This document shows positions 9,791 through 20,494 of a DNA stretch of 36,359 nucleotides, one piece after another; position 1 is the stretch's first letter; every line of letters starts with the position of its first letter. Position numbers and translations under genes: made by a program. This DNA is from Clavulina sp. PMI_390 (Eukaryota > Basidiomycota > Agaricomycetes > Cantharellales > Hydnaceae), in assembly GCA_015039315.1 (NCBI GenBank), contig WIDE01000140.1:1-36359 (forward strand). Direction: 5' to 3'. The notes under the pieces are model-generated. The model was not told the DNA's origin. It worked only from the letters and a program-made list of their open reading frames with translations, and ran no database searches.

Positions 9791-12700
9791 ATGTTGACCA
9801 GCACTCTTCCTCTTATCCCTGTCCTCATTCTCAGCATCATTTCCTTCACGGCATCAGGCTTTGTTATTCTGCGCACTCTGCTCCCTCTTGTGCCTGCTCA
9901 TCCCCTCAATCACCGTGTTCCCAGCACGGCATATGGGGTCGCAAAGCCCGCTCTCTCACCAGCCAAGAAGGCTACGCTCTACATCGCCGCTTTCGATTTC
10001 ATTGCTCTGGTGGCCTTGCTTTGGCAAGCCGTTGTTGAGGCAATCGGGACATCCGCCAATCCTTCCAGCAATGCTGGAACAGCAGCCCGTCTATGGATTG
10101 CTATGACCGCACGACAAACCTGCTTGCTTGTTGTTGCTACTCTCACTATTTTGTACGTCCGCTCTGACAAGACTCTAACGTTTGGTAAGTTTGTACGCCC
10201 CTCTATCATGCCTGTAGTTTTCTTTTCAGCACTCAATGAAAGAGCTTGATTCCTGACGTCATTGAATGCGGCAGGTTCCAAAGACTCATATGTTTGGGCA
10301 CCCTCAGGGGTCCTCGTTCTAGCTTCTACCGCATGTGCTGCTGCATTCACTGCTACGCACCACGTCGATCTATTTTATTCCGCCGCAATCATCTACACTA
10401 CCATCGTAGCAGTCGCCTCTACCGGCTGCTTCGGTGGTTTCCTCGCATACATCCTCATCCTCAAGCAGAATCTCTCCACCCGCGTCGCTACTCAGGCGAA
10501 TGAGTGGCCCACCCTGAAATCGCAAACCAAGATGTATCAACCCCGCCGTGCTGCAAGCTTCGCCAGCGCTGATGTCGATCGCCTCCGTGAGGGGAGCTCA
10601 TGGCTCACCTCCATTCACAGTGACCACACACACTCCACGGATGCATTTTCGTTCGACGAAGATGCCCAGAGTGTTGCAGCACCGAGCACCCGCAACCCTT
10701 ACTCAGGCTCCTCCGTTCCTGGTGCCAAATCCCCGTTCTGGTTTGGTATGCACTCTAATGCCAACCTTGAGCACCAGGAGAAGCATATTGAGGAAGGTAT
10801 TCCTTCTACCCCCGCTCCAGAGCATGAAGCGACCGACCGCTCTCTATCGCGTGCCTCGGCGACGACGTTTGGGTATGGAGCTATGGGCGATCGCTCGTCA
10901 TGGCTCACAGAGCCCACGAACGCTCCATCGAGCCCTACTAAATGGTCCTTCCCTAGCTATATGAAGTCCAGGCCCAACTCGGGTGCTGAAGCATTCCATG
11001 GTGCGGACATCGAGAAGATGGATTACCGCCAGCAAATGCCGATGGAAACTCCCTTCACTGCTACCGCATTCTCTCCCTCACCTCGCACCTCGGGTGAGAT
11101 TCGCTGCTACTTGAATGGCGGGATTGACGGGTATCGTCCCGACTCTGCTGCGACCTTGGTCAAGCCCCAGACCCCTTTTGACCCTCGTACTACCATCGGT
11201 GGTGCGGCAGCATACGAGCGCGGTAGCGTTATGGAGTCTGTTGGTATATACGGGGAGGAAAATAGGTTCGCTTCTGGAAACCTCGAGCCTTGGAGAATGG
11301 CGGGCTGGTTCATCAGCATCTGGCTCCCCTTCATCCTAGCTCTTCCTTATCTGTGCATGTCGCTCGCATCCAACGCAAACCCGTCCTCGCCTCCTGCATG
11401 GGCCGGCAGCAACGTTCCACTGGTTCTGCTCACTCTGAGCATCACGCTCTCGTCCCCCATCATGGCTTTGCAAGTTCTCTTCAGCTCTTCACCAATCCCG
11501 TACCTCCCCAGCGCGGTGCTCGCCGCCGCTGGACCCTCTGGCCGCCTTTCTCTAATCGGAAATATTGTCGATCGCACCGTCTCCTCTAGTGTATTCGGTC
11601 TCCCTGCTGACATGGTGGAACACAACCCTAGCAAGGTCACCATGCACGAACGTCGTAGCGGCGATGTTTGGATCCGCAATGGCCACGCCAGGGATGATGG
11701 AAAGGGCAAGCTCTCGCGCGCAATGAGTGTGGCCACCCCCATCCCGAGGCTCGCGTGCTTGGATCCCGTAGCACAAAGCGAGCGCACGTCAAGGAACCCC
11801 ACTCCCGAGCCCCGCTTTGCGCCCAAGCACAGGTACTCGAAGAGTGAACCTGACTTGTCTCACTTTGTCTACGAGGCCGACCCCATCATCGAGGCTGCTA
11901 CACGTATTCTGGCGGAACAGGCAGCGCAAAAAGCCGAAATTGCCCGTGCCAGCATTGCTCTTCTTCTTTCGTCGGACGTCGCTTCGTTCGGCCAGAGTAC
12001 TGGCGCATCGTCTTATGTCACTCAAGAAGGCGACAGCGAGCTCACTGAGCTCGGCCAACAAGCGCAGGCACGTGTCATGGTGGCTCAACGTCAATTCCCA
12101 ACGGTCGCTGTCGCGAATACGATCACTATCCCTCCTGCGAGCAGTCGTTCTGGCTCTCCTTCGGATCTTGTTACCCCTGGTGTCCAGATCGATGGCTTTG
12201 CTCCTTACCAAGAAGATGTATTTGCTCGCTCGCTCAAGCATGCGCTTGAGCAGGTAAGGTCAAAGAGCGAGCTGGAGATTAGTGGGGCCAGCCGTTCGAG
12301 TGTCGGGTCTGCGCAGAAGTGCGCTGGCCCGACTTCTTCGCTACCCCTCACCCCCAAGATGTCGCTCGCTGGTCTTCCCACCACTGCGCTGCCTTCTACG
12401 CCTCCAACCGTCAAAGTCATTCCTCAGCAGCCTCAGAATGCAAACCTCGCGTCCGATGCCGAAGATGACTCATTCGCTTCCATTGATTCTGCTGATCTCC
12501 CGAGCCTGAATGAGGACGACACCATCAATTTGGGATCCGTCATCGTGAATTCGGCGGAACAGGACCGCGCATCCGTGGTGGATGAGAGCTTCAGCTTCAG
12601 CCCTGACAATGCTTTCCCCTCTGATGTCGAGACTAGCTCTGAATTCAAGTTTGGAGGCTTCAATGCTCTGGATGAGGAGGAGGTTGAAGCTATTCTTGCT

Positions 12701-13929
12701 AGTGGTGCTGGCTCCCGAGGTCCCATTCCTCCACCCAATGCCAGGGAGGCTCTTGCTCCTCTTGAGCCCACCGCGATGTCGACTCCGAAGAAGATCTCTG
12801 GCAGCGGCATGAAAAGCATGGCGAAGATGTCCAGCAAGAATAGCGTGGCGGAGTTTTCCAGCCCAGAAGTCCATTCGACTCCCAACACGAAGAAAGCTTT
12901 CGCCGACAAACAGAGCTGGAGGAAGAGGCATATGAGCTTGCCTTCGTAAGTTAATCCCAATGAATATCTCATTGAATCGAGAGCTGACTTTTTTTTCTTC
13001 TCTCTCGGTACTTTGCCAGGTTGGACTTGGGCAAGCGCGGCAACCACCTGAAGAATGAAATTACCACAACACTCGCTGGTGATGAGAACCGCAGCAGGAC
13101 CACATACGATTCCGAAGCATCCCCTACCCTGCGCAGGGTCGCCACGCCTCCATTGGTCATCAATGTTCATAAAACAGTCATCACATACACTGATGCAGCG
13201 ATCCCTATGCCTAGCGCCGCTCGGAAGTCCCCCACGAGGTCTTCGACGACTGGAGAGCCTCTTACTATCGCGGAGCGTTATGCACGTTCGTTGGCAGTTG
13301 ATCAGCTTGATCTGAACCCACGCACTGCCGAGGCCGAGCTCGCGCATCAAATTGAGGCCCATATGGAGGCACAAGAGACTGCCTCCGCGCCGCGTACGAG
13401 GGCCACCACCCTCTTCTCCACGTATTCTGCAGCATCATCGGCCTATTCTCTCGCTCCAACATTGCTCCCCGAGTCGCGTACAGCTGTCTCCTCCACCACT
13501 ACTCTCGCTGCTGCGTGGTCCTTAGGAGCCACAAAATCGAATGATAATAAAAACGCCCGTTCTTCCCCTCGCCCATCACGGCTGCCCCTTCCTCTCAGTT
13601 CGTCCTCGAAGGCTAGCAAAGTAGCTGGAGGGAAAGGACCCCTTTCTCGCTCTCTCCCCCCGCTCAGCCTGCTCCAGGGCCTCGACTATGCGGTGGATGC
13701 GTATCCACCCGCTCAAGTCGCGAACAAGCGGGCAAACAGTACGACCCCGAAGTCTGCCAAAACGAAGATCCCCAAGAGCACGCGGTCTGTTGGCGGGCGA
13801 CATGGACGCCAGGATGAGAACCAGGACATTGGACCAACAATGCATGCTGCGACGAAGGCGCGGGGTGTCCCTCGCCGGAGCGAACCTCTTCCCCGAGTCT
13901 TCGGCCGTCCCTCCTCTGGTGTCTACTGA
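9791..13929 (+). CDS. Large seven-helix membrane protein with long disordered loop and tail
   Basis: There are three exons, 9791-10184, 10275-12945 and 13020-13929, giving 1324 residues. Hydrophobic helices are seen at about 7-34, 62-84, 101-123, 139-159, 165-194, 474-493 and 507-529. The loop between helices 1 and 2 and the loop after helix 5 carry most of the Lys/Arg. The positive-inside rule therefore places the N-terminus outside and the C-terminus inside, the topology of a G-protein-coupled receptor. The loop between helices 5 and 6 is about 280 residues, and the tail after helix 7 is about 800 residues, rich in Ser, Pro and Thr with many possible phosphosites. I do not recognise a named family and see no DRY- or NPxxY-like motif, so receptor function is only a topological inference. 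The start is the first ATG of the frame, directly before helix 1. Confidence 0.8.
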
Positions 13930-14676
13930 ATCGATCAGCGCGATGTAGCGGGTGATCTGGGCTTGCTGCGACTTTGTTTCATTTTTTCAAGATTTTACGC
14001 CAAACACGATTTGATGTTATCTTATCCACTTGCTTTCTCATTTCTTCGTTCATGCTTTCGATGCCCTAACTATTTAATGCCGCTTGCTTTGCTTGCCAAG
14101 AACGGTCGTCCCATACAATTTTCAGTGGTGGCTTTCAATGGTGGCGATCACAAATCCTTGTATCTCTACTGTTACATCCCGCATTGACTAGCAAATGCGT
14201 GAACCCAATTCGCAAAGATAATCTGGGGCTCTTTATTCATCCGATTCTTGTCGCCTGTGGGTGTGGACCGTAAAGTAGGATTAGGAGCAATGGTGAAGTG
14301 AATTTGACATTGATTTCCCGAGATGAGCGAGGATAACCTAGGATCGGGTGAAAGCGGTGGCACTTCTCGTCCCGTGTGCTTTTTGCAGTAAGACGCGTTC
14401 AGGCATCGACAACTAGCGAACGCTCAGACAAGAAGATTATTCATGGGAACAGGCTTTGCGCGTTACTTGGACGATATGGTCGAAATGAGCCAGAGCAAGC
14501 ATGGAGGCGCGAATAAGCGCCGTGGTGTGGTCACTTGTCACAACCTGGGCCAAGTTGAACCTCGTGAGCCCAGTGACGCGAAATACACTATGGATATCGA
14601 CTCTATCTTCAAGGCCAGTCTCTGGAATCCTCTTGAATAGCACTACCATCCACTCAAACTACTCTAGGGTTCAAAA
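13930..14676. other. Intergenic, 747 bases
   Basis: This holds the 3' UTR of the membrane-protein gene and the promoter of CTNNBL1. Short frames on both strands (under 80 codons) lack domains or splice support. No RNA gene, repeat or mobile element was seen. Confidence 0.45.
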
Positions 14677-17102
14677 ATGGCCCCCAAGGGCAACAAAAGG
14701 CGCATGCCAGACGCGCCAACTCCAGGTGAGATTCACTCTGAGTGGGTATCGCGCCAACAAATCGCTTAGAAGTGCCCGTTTTGCGTGTAGAAATGTTGAA
14801 GCGAATGCGAACCGATGAGGTGCTCCCTTCTGAGCCTGTGCAGCACACATCGAATGGGAATGGCAAAGCCAAAGCTCGAACCGCCACGGTTGAGGATGCG
14901 ATGGACGAGGATGAAGAGGGAGACTTTGCTCCTGGGGGCGATCCAGATTACTATGCAGAAGAGGACGAGGAAGGGCGGTTCTTCGGCTCAGGTCTGTCCG
15001 AGACTCAAAAGGACATTCTGAACCTGTTCGATGGTGCGGGGAACGAGGATGTCGCAGACGAGCTGGTACGCTTCCATTCTTGTCTAATCTTTTTATCAAT
15101 CTCGTACTCATAGACTTCGTTAGGTGGACGAACTCAATATAGCAGGAATAAGACGAATGCTGCTCAAATTCGACCGTGCTGCCAAAAAGAACCAGGATCA
15201 ACGATCCAAATTCCCTGATGATCCCACAAAGTGAGAATCTTAATATCGAGCCTCGTACTATTTGAAGACACTGAATCTGATATATAGCCACTAGATTCAT
15301 CGACTCTGAAGCCGATCTCGATGCTGCGATCCAATCTCTACTCCCCCTCGCCCAATCCCCAGTCCTCGCCTACCCCGAACTCGTCAATTCAGGAACCATC
15401 CTCCAACTCATTGACCTCATGAGCCACGAAAACGTCGATATTGTCATCGATGTAGTGGCGCTCTTGCACGAGTTGACTGACGAGGACGTTGGTGACGAAG
15501 GAGAAGAGGATGAGGATGATGAGATGGAGGAAGGAGGGTTATCGAAGAAAAATGCGGCCCTTAAGCTTCTTGTTGATAGTTTGGTGAGTCTTGCCCAATT
15601 CATCCTGTGCCTCAGACATCATCACTAAGCTTTTCGCCAAAACTCATTGCAGACCGCGAACCAAACTATGGATCTCCTTGTTGCCAACCTATCCCGTATG
15701 AACGAAGAAGAGGAATCTGATCGACAGGGTGTTTACCATACCCTTGGTATTTTCGAAAACACTATCGGATTCAACCCTGAACTCGCTACGACCGTCATGC
15801 AAAAGACATCTATCCTCAAATGGCTGCTAGCTCGCATACAGTGGAAGAAGTATGACGAGAACAAGGGGTACGTAGCGGAGCTACTGCCTATTCTCCTTCA
15901 AGGAAGCCAGGAGAACAGGTTGATGTTCGGCAAGGAGAAAGGGCTCGACGTGCTATTACAGGTTCTCTCGGTGAGCATACTGCCTAGCTAGCGTCATGTG
16001 CCTTTATTCCTCGTAATATGTCTCATGCGCCCTTGTATAGCAATACCGACGACGAGATCCAGCAGATGCAGACGAAGTTGAGTTCATGGAGAACGTCTTC
16101 GACGCATTATGTGCGATCCTCGCAGAACCGGAGAATAAGGCGTCGTTCCTTGAGGAAGAGGGAGGTACGTATCTTCAGTTCCTTTACGAATGACGTGACG
16201 AGATATTGACTCGCTTACCTACTTGTCTGTACAACCCTCCCGTTGGTTAATCAGTGGAACTGATGGTTCTGATCATGAAGGAGAAGATGCTTGCGCGTTC
16301 GAGGTCTATCAAAGTCCTCGACTATGTAATGTCAGGACCCGCTGGAAAGGCGAATTGTGAACGGTTCGTCGAAGCGTTGGGACTCAAGACGCTGTTCTCC
16401 GCATTCATGAACAAGGTATGGATGTTTCTATGCGCCGTTGATACCATTAACTAACTCACCAAGTATACTAGGGAAAGAAAGGCAAAGCGAGCGCACAGAC
16501 GACAGAGGATACAGGACACATCCTCGGCATCCTATCCAGCCTCTTCTCCAATCTTGACTCAGATTCTGTCCCCCGTATTCGGCTTCTCAGCAAATTCACT
16601 GATTCGGAATATGAAAAGGTGGATCGACTGTTGGATCTCAGAGACTCTGCTGTTAATCGGCTAAGGATAACGGATCGCGAGATCGCTGAGGCCAAGGCAG
16701 AGGCAGAGGACGAGGAGGATGAAGATGATGCGGATATGTGGGAACTACGCAGGTTGGACGGAGGTCTGTTTACGCTGCAAACGGTGGATTATATCCTTGG
16801 CTGGATATGTATGGAAGATGACGGGGTGCGTTCTGGCTTTCTCACTGCTCGAGAAATTGAGAACTCACTGACCAACGGCTTGAATGGTTTAGATTCGCGC
16901 CCATGCTCAAACAATGCTAGCTCGAAAGAGCATGTCGCTGAAGGATATCGTCAAAGTTCTGCAGGCCTTTCGTGACAGTATTGGTGATGTGGATATTTCT
17001 GCAGAGGCCTCGACAACAACCACAGCTGAACCAGTGGGGCAAGATGCCCAAACCCAGCGGGCGATCCTACAAGGCCTCATCGATTTCCTTGATAGTTGTT
17101 AG
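14677..17102 (+). CDS. CTNNBL1: Beta-catenin-like protein 1 (CTNNBL1), spliceosome-associated ARM-repeat protein
   Basis: There are nine exons: 14677-14725, 14791-15065, 15124-15230, 15295-15583, 15653-15970, 16041-16164, 16255-16415, 16472-16825 and 16893-17102. The product is 628 residues, against about 563 in human. A disordered acidic head is followed by armadillo-type helices. Family hallmarks in order are KFIDSEADLDAAIQSLL, LIDLMSHENVDIVIDVVALL, GVYHTLGIFENTIGF, LKWLLARIQWKKYDENKGY, ENRLMFGKEKGLDVLLQVLS, FMENVFDALC, ELMVLIMKEK, and VLDYVMSGPAG with a FVEALGLKTLFSAFM block. In other eukaryotes the protein associates with the Prp19/CDC5L complex in the nucleus. Acidic inserts in the middle (about 225-240) and near residue 545 are typical low-complexity additions. 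The promoter is at 13930-14676, and it is followed closely (160 bases) by the hydrolase gene on the same strand. Confidence 0.95.
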
Positions 17103-17262
17103 TTACTCTGGCGCGAGTATATTTCTGTCTATGGTTTGGATGGCCCTGCATTGTGGGACAATAGTTTGGACTTGTTGTGGCAAATCACTGCCGCTGCTTC
17201 ACGTCTGCCTCGACTTTTTCAACCTATCACCTTTACCCAGCTATCTTCACTGATCTAAATCC

Positions 17263-19126
17263 ATGTATCTCGAATTTATCCTCGTATGTACTCGAAAGTC
17301 TTCGATTTCTCGACATAAGACCTCTGTTGAGCTAACGCCCATGGTGGACGCTCGAATAACAAAAGCACGGAAGCGGCACATCTTCATCCGTCCCTAATGT
17401 TTCTTGCCTTACATCCAATCGGGCGCCGCGATGCCCTACTTGCTGGTCAACAAAACTTCCGAGTGGCAAGAAGAACTTTCGACGAAATACTGGCGCCTTG
17501 ATCCGTTTACGGCGCGATGAGGGCGAAGGTGGCGAGTGGGACGACGAATCCGTTATCATGATCGATGCGGGGAAGACATTTCTCGCTGCCGCACAGGAGC
17601 TGTTCCCTCTTCATGGGATGAGAAAGATCGCCGCTCTCGTTCTAACGCATGCGCATGCAGACGGTGAGTCTGTCTGTTCACTTCCTCGGGGCTTGGCGGT
17701 GCTGCTGCGTAATGGGGCTGATAATCTTTTTTTTTTCTTCTCTCCCAGCAATGAATGGCCTTGATGACCTCCGAGGATGGACCCTCCATGGTCGTATCCA
17801 GGACCATATCGATATCTACTTGGCCCGCGAAACTTTCCAGGAAGTCAAGAGGTCATTCCCTTATCTTGTGGCGAAGGAGTTTGCCACCGGTGGCGGCGAT
17901 GTGAGTGCGCCTTTCTCGCTGTTGCGTCATTGATGACTGTGCATCCCCTGTCCGCAAGCTCATCCCCGATCTCTCTCCACCTCGATTTCCCTCGGTGGCG
18001 ATCACTTTCTCGGGTGACAGGTTCCGGAATTCAGATACCACATTTTTGAGGAGGGTGTTCCCTTTACAATTTTCGATCGCGTGACGATTACTCCTGTAGC
18101 TGGTGGGTCTCCTTCCTGACAGCACCAAATATAGCGGTCATGAAAAGGCTGACTTTTGACATCCCCAAAAAAGTTGAACACGGTCGATTCTTCACACCAC
18201 CCCCTCCTGCCCCTCCCGTCTCTTCCCAGCTCACTACCACCGCTCTTCTCAAGGTGAACGAGCACAGTGCTCTCACTCCTCCCGATACCCCTTCTATTAC
18301 TCCCGCTGAGCCTGTAGAGCAGATCGAACCCGCGGTGGTTCCTTATACAGCCTATGGCTTTGTCATAGATGCAAACACGATTGCGCACGCTTCAGCTATG
18401 GAGCATCACCCAACCAGGATCGTCTACATGTCAGATGTGTCTGGAATTCCTGATCGCACGTGGGACATTATTGAGGGGCGGTCCTCTGCTCAGCCCTCGC
18501 TTGCGAATACTATGGGATCTCTTTCCGTATCATCTCAGCCGACAGTAGCTCCGCCTCGAACCTCACTAGTCATCATGGACTGCCTGCGACCACTCCACCA
18601 TGCATCCCATTTCGGACTCGGCGATGCATACTCTGCAAGTCATAGACTCTTCAACCCTTCAACCCCGTCATCTTCGCCCTCATCCTCTACTTCCCCGGGT
18701 ACCTCGTCAGAAGCTGGCGTTGGTCGCGGGCGCTCGTACCTGGTTGGATTCAGTCACGAGTTCACAGTCGCCGAATGGGATGCCGTGGGAGATGTGCTAG
18801 CAGGAGAGCGTGCTGCGGCAGAATTTTCCGTCCCAGCAATCTCTGAAGCTGTGCTTGATGAGAACTGGAAGCAGAAGGATGGGGGCGTCCGGCCTGCATA
18901 CGTGGCAAGGGCACTTGACTCGCTTGTCGATGTTGTTCCCTCGATTACTAATGGACGAGCGTGGAGAGATGCCGATGGGATGCCAAAAGCGCTGCTCAGT
19001 GATCAGTTGGTGAAGGAGAGCGAGAGGCTGTGGATGCGCCCGGCATGGGATGGGATCCGGCTGCTGCTACGGGGTAACGAGGTTGTCGAAGCAGCGATCC
19101 CTACTGACCCATTCTTGTCTGTGTGA
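17263..19126 (+). CDS. Metallo-beta-lactamase-fold hydrolase (S. pombe C777.06c-like)
   Basis: The exons are 17263-17283, 17366-17663, 17749-17900, 18021-18102 and 18174-19126, giving 501 residues. The seven-codon first exon (MYLEFIL) splices onto GSGTSSSVPNVSCLT, restoring the beta-strand and glycine turn that open this family. The metal motif HAHAD is at 102-106 and the following strand is AMNGLDDLRGW. Likely further ligands are His187, Asp272 (YMSDVSG) and His379 (FSHEF), the usual pattern for two metal ions. CxxC-type cysteines near residue 30 (RCPTC) also occur in the PhnP-like branch. Ser/Pro-rich inserts at about 191-235 and 345-370 lengthen the protein. The family's activity is poorly known; a phosphodiesterase on small nucleotides or RNA is likely by analogy. 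The very short first exon explains why a simple frame search misses the start. Confidence 0.88.
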
Positions 19127-19257
19127 TTGCTTCACCTTTTTTTATATCTTGTCCCGTTTGTGCCTCCCTGGCTTCACGATGTTGTCTCGCTAGAGCATGA
19201 TACATATAGATGCCCCTATTTGCTTGTATTGATTTCGGGTTATTTCTTCTGATCGAT

Positions 19258-19320
19258 CATCTTTTCCTCATCCACTTTTTTCTCTTCCTTTCACATCCCT
19301 CACCCCTTCTCTCCCCTCCC
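19258..19320 (+). promoter_or_regulatory. Pyrimidine-rich tract upstream of TCTP
   Basis: Some 63 bases are almost entirely C and T and end about 65 bases before the TCTP start codon. CT-rich stretches next to transcription starts are known for highly expressed fungal genes, and TCTP mRNAs in animals carry a 5' oligopyrimidine tract. A functional link here is an inference. Confidence 0.4.
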
Positions 19321-19385
19321 AGTAAGTGTGTCAGCACCATCAATCCTGTCTCTCAGGCGCCGATCTTCGTAATGTAGCTCCCAAA

Positions 19386-20176
19386 ATGCTGCTGTTCACT
19401 GACATTATCAGCGGTGATGAGCTTGCCTCAGATGTCTATAAACCGTATGCATAGTTTCTAAATCATGTCTCAAGCCCCATCCGCTGACCTTCTCCAACCA
19501 AAAATCCTATATAGCGTGACTGTAGACGATATCGTCTACGAGTTCGATGGCGCGATGATCATCGTCAAGGATGGCGATGTCAACATTGGCGCCAACCCCT
19601 CTGCGGAGGAAGCGGAGGAGGCCCTTGAGAGCGGCGCCGAGCAAAAAATCAACATCGTCCATTCTTTCCGTCTCGTCAAAACTTCTTTTGACAAGAAGTC
19701 GTACGGGCTGCATCTCAAGGTCTGTTTATCACTCCGCGCGCGCACTGCAAATTTTTGCTCTGCATGTGAGCTCATGTGTCGAGTGTGCAATTCTTCTGGA
19801 ATAGGGGTACATGAAAGCTATCAAGGCCGAGCTCGAGAAGACCAACCCTGAACGCGTGGCTTCATTCGAATCAGGTGCTCAAGCATATGCCAAGAAAATC
19901 CTCGCCGATTTCAAAAATTTCGACTTTGTACGTCCATATTCGAGTTTTGTGCTCTTTTTGAATACTAATTTCCGCTTCGACCGGCTCTATAGTACACTGG
20001 TGAGAGCATGAACCCCGATGGCATGGTGCTCTTGGTCAACTACAGAGAGGATGGTGTTACTCGTGAGTACTCTTTGGCGGGGGAAAATGCCTTTCGATTT
20101 ACTCATTCGATGGCTTTGTTCTCATATAGCCTACTTCACTGTCTGGAAGGATGGTGTGAAGCAAGTCAAGTTGTAA
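19386..20176 (+). CDS. TMA19: Translationally controlled tumour protein homologue (TCTP/TMA19)
   Basis: There are five exons, 19386-19444, 19515-19719, 19805-19927, 19993-20062 and 20130-20176, giving 167 residues, the normal TCTP length. It begins MLLFTDIISGDELASD and continues VDDIVYEF, both near-invariant. TCTP signature 1 is IGANPSAEEAEEA at about 43-55. Signature 2 lies in FKNFDFYTGESMNPDGMV, and the end is YREDGVTPYFTVWKDGVKQV. TCTP is an abundant cytosolic protein that associates with ribosomes and with the eEF1A/eEF1B cycle, and it is usually strongly expressed. The first 20 residues lie in a separate exon, so a later ATG at 19465 gives a false N-terminus. It sits head-to-tail between the hydrolase gene (259 bases upstream) and UTP15, all on the plus strand. 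Confidence 0.97.
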
Positions 20177-20494
20177 ATATCGATCGATCGCTCCCTTCTC
20201 ATCTTGTGTAGTTGTCTTTGTTACATATATGGATTGCAATCCGATCAGTCTTGAAACTTCTTGCTCCCGGTCCCTACCACACACACTGTGGATTTCCTGT
20301 TGTCAAAAAAAAAACGGTCTAGGGAATGACTGAATGATTGCCTACATGTGGGAAACAGTGCCACATTCACGTGACCGCTACAAAATTCGTGCTCGATTGC
20401 TTGAGTAGTTCTTACTCGATTTACCCACCAACTGCCATAAAGAAGGTGTCCTCGACAGGTTAAACGCCCCTGGGGAGCTTCGGCAAGCGGGACC
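20177..20494. other. Intergenic between TCTP and UTP15
   Basis: These 318 bases contain the TCTP 3' UTR, a run of ten A residues near 20306-20315 and the UTP15 promoter. No gene is seen. Confidence 0.5.

Noticed and set aside
11347..12420. Several 70-160 codon minus-strand frames inside the membrane-protein gene
   Set aside because: They are shadows of the long plus-strand exon, caused by GC-rich third positions; no domain or splice support.
19465..19851. Alternative TCTP start at ATG 19465
   Set aside because: That ATG lies in the first intron; the conserved N-terminus MLLFTDIISGDE is encoded at 19386-19444 and splices in frame.
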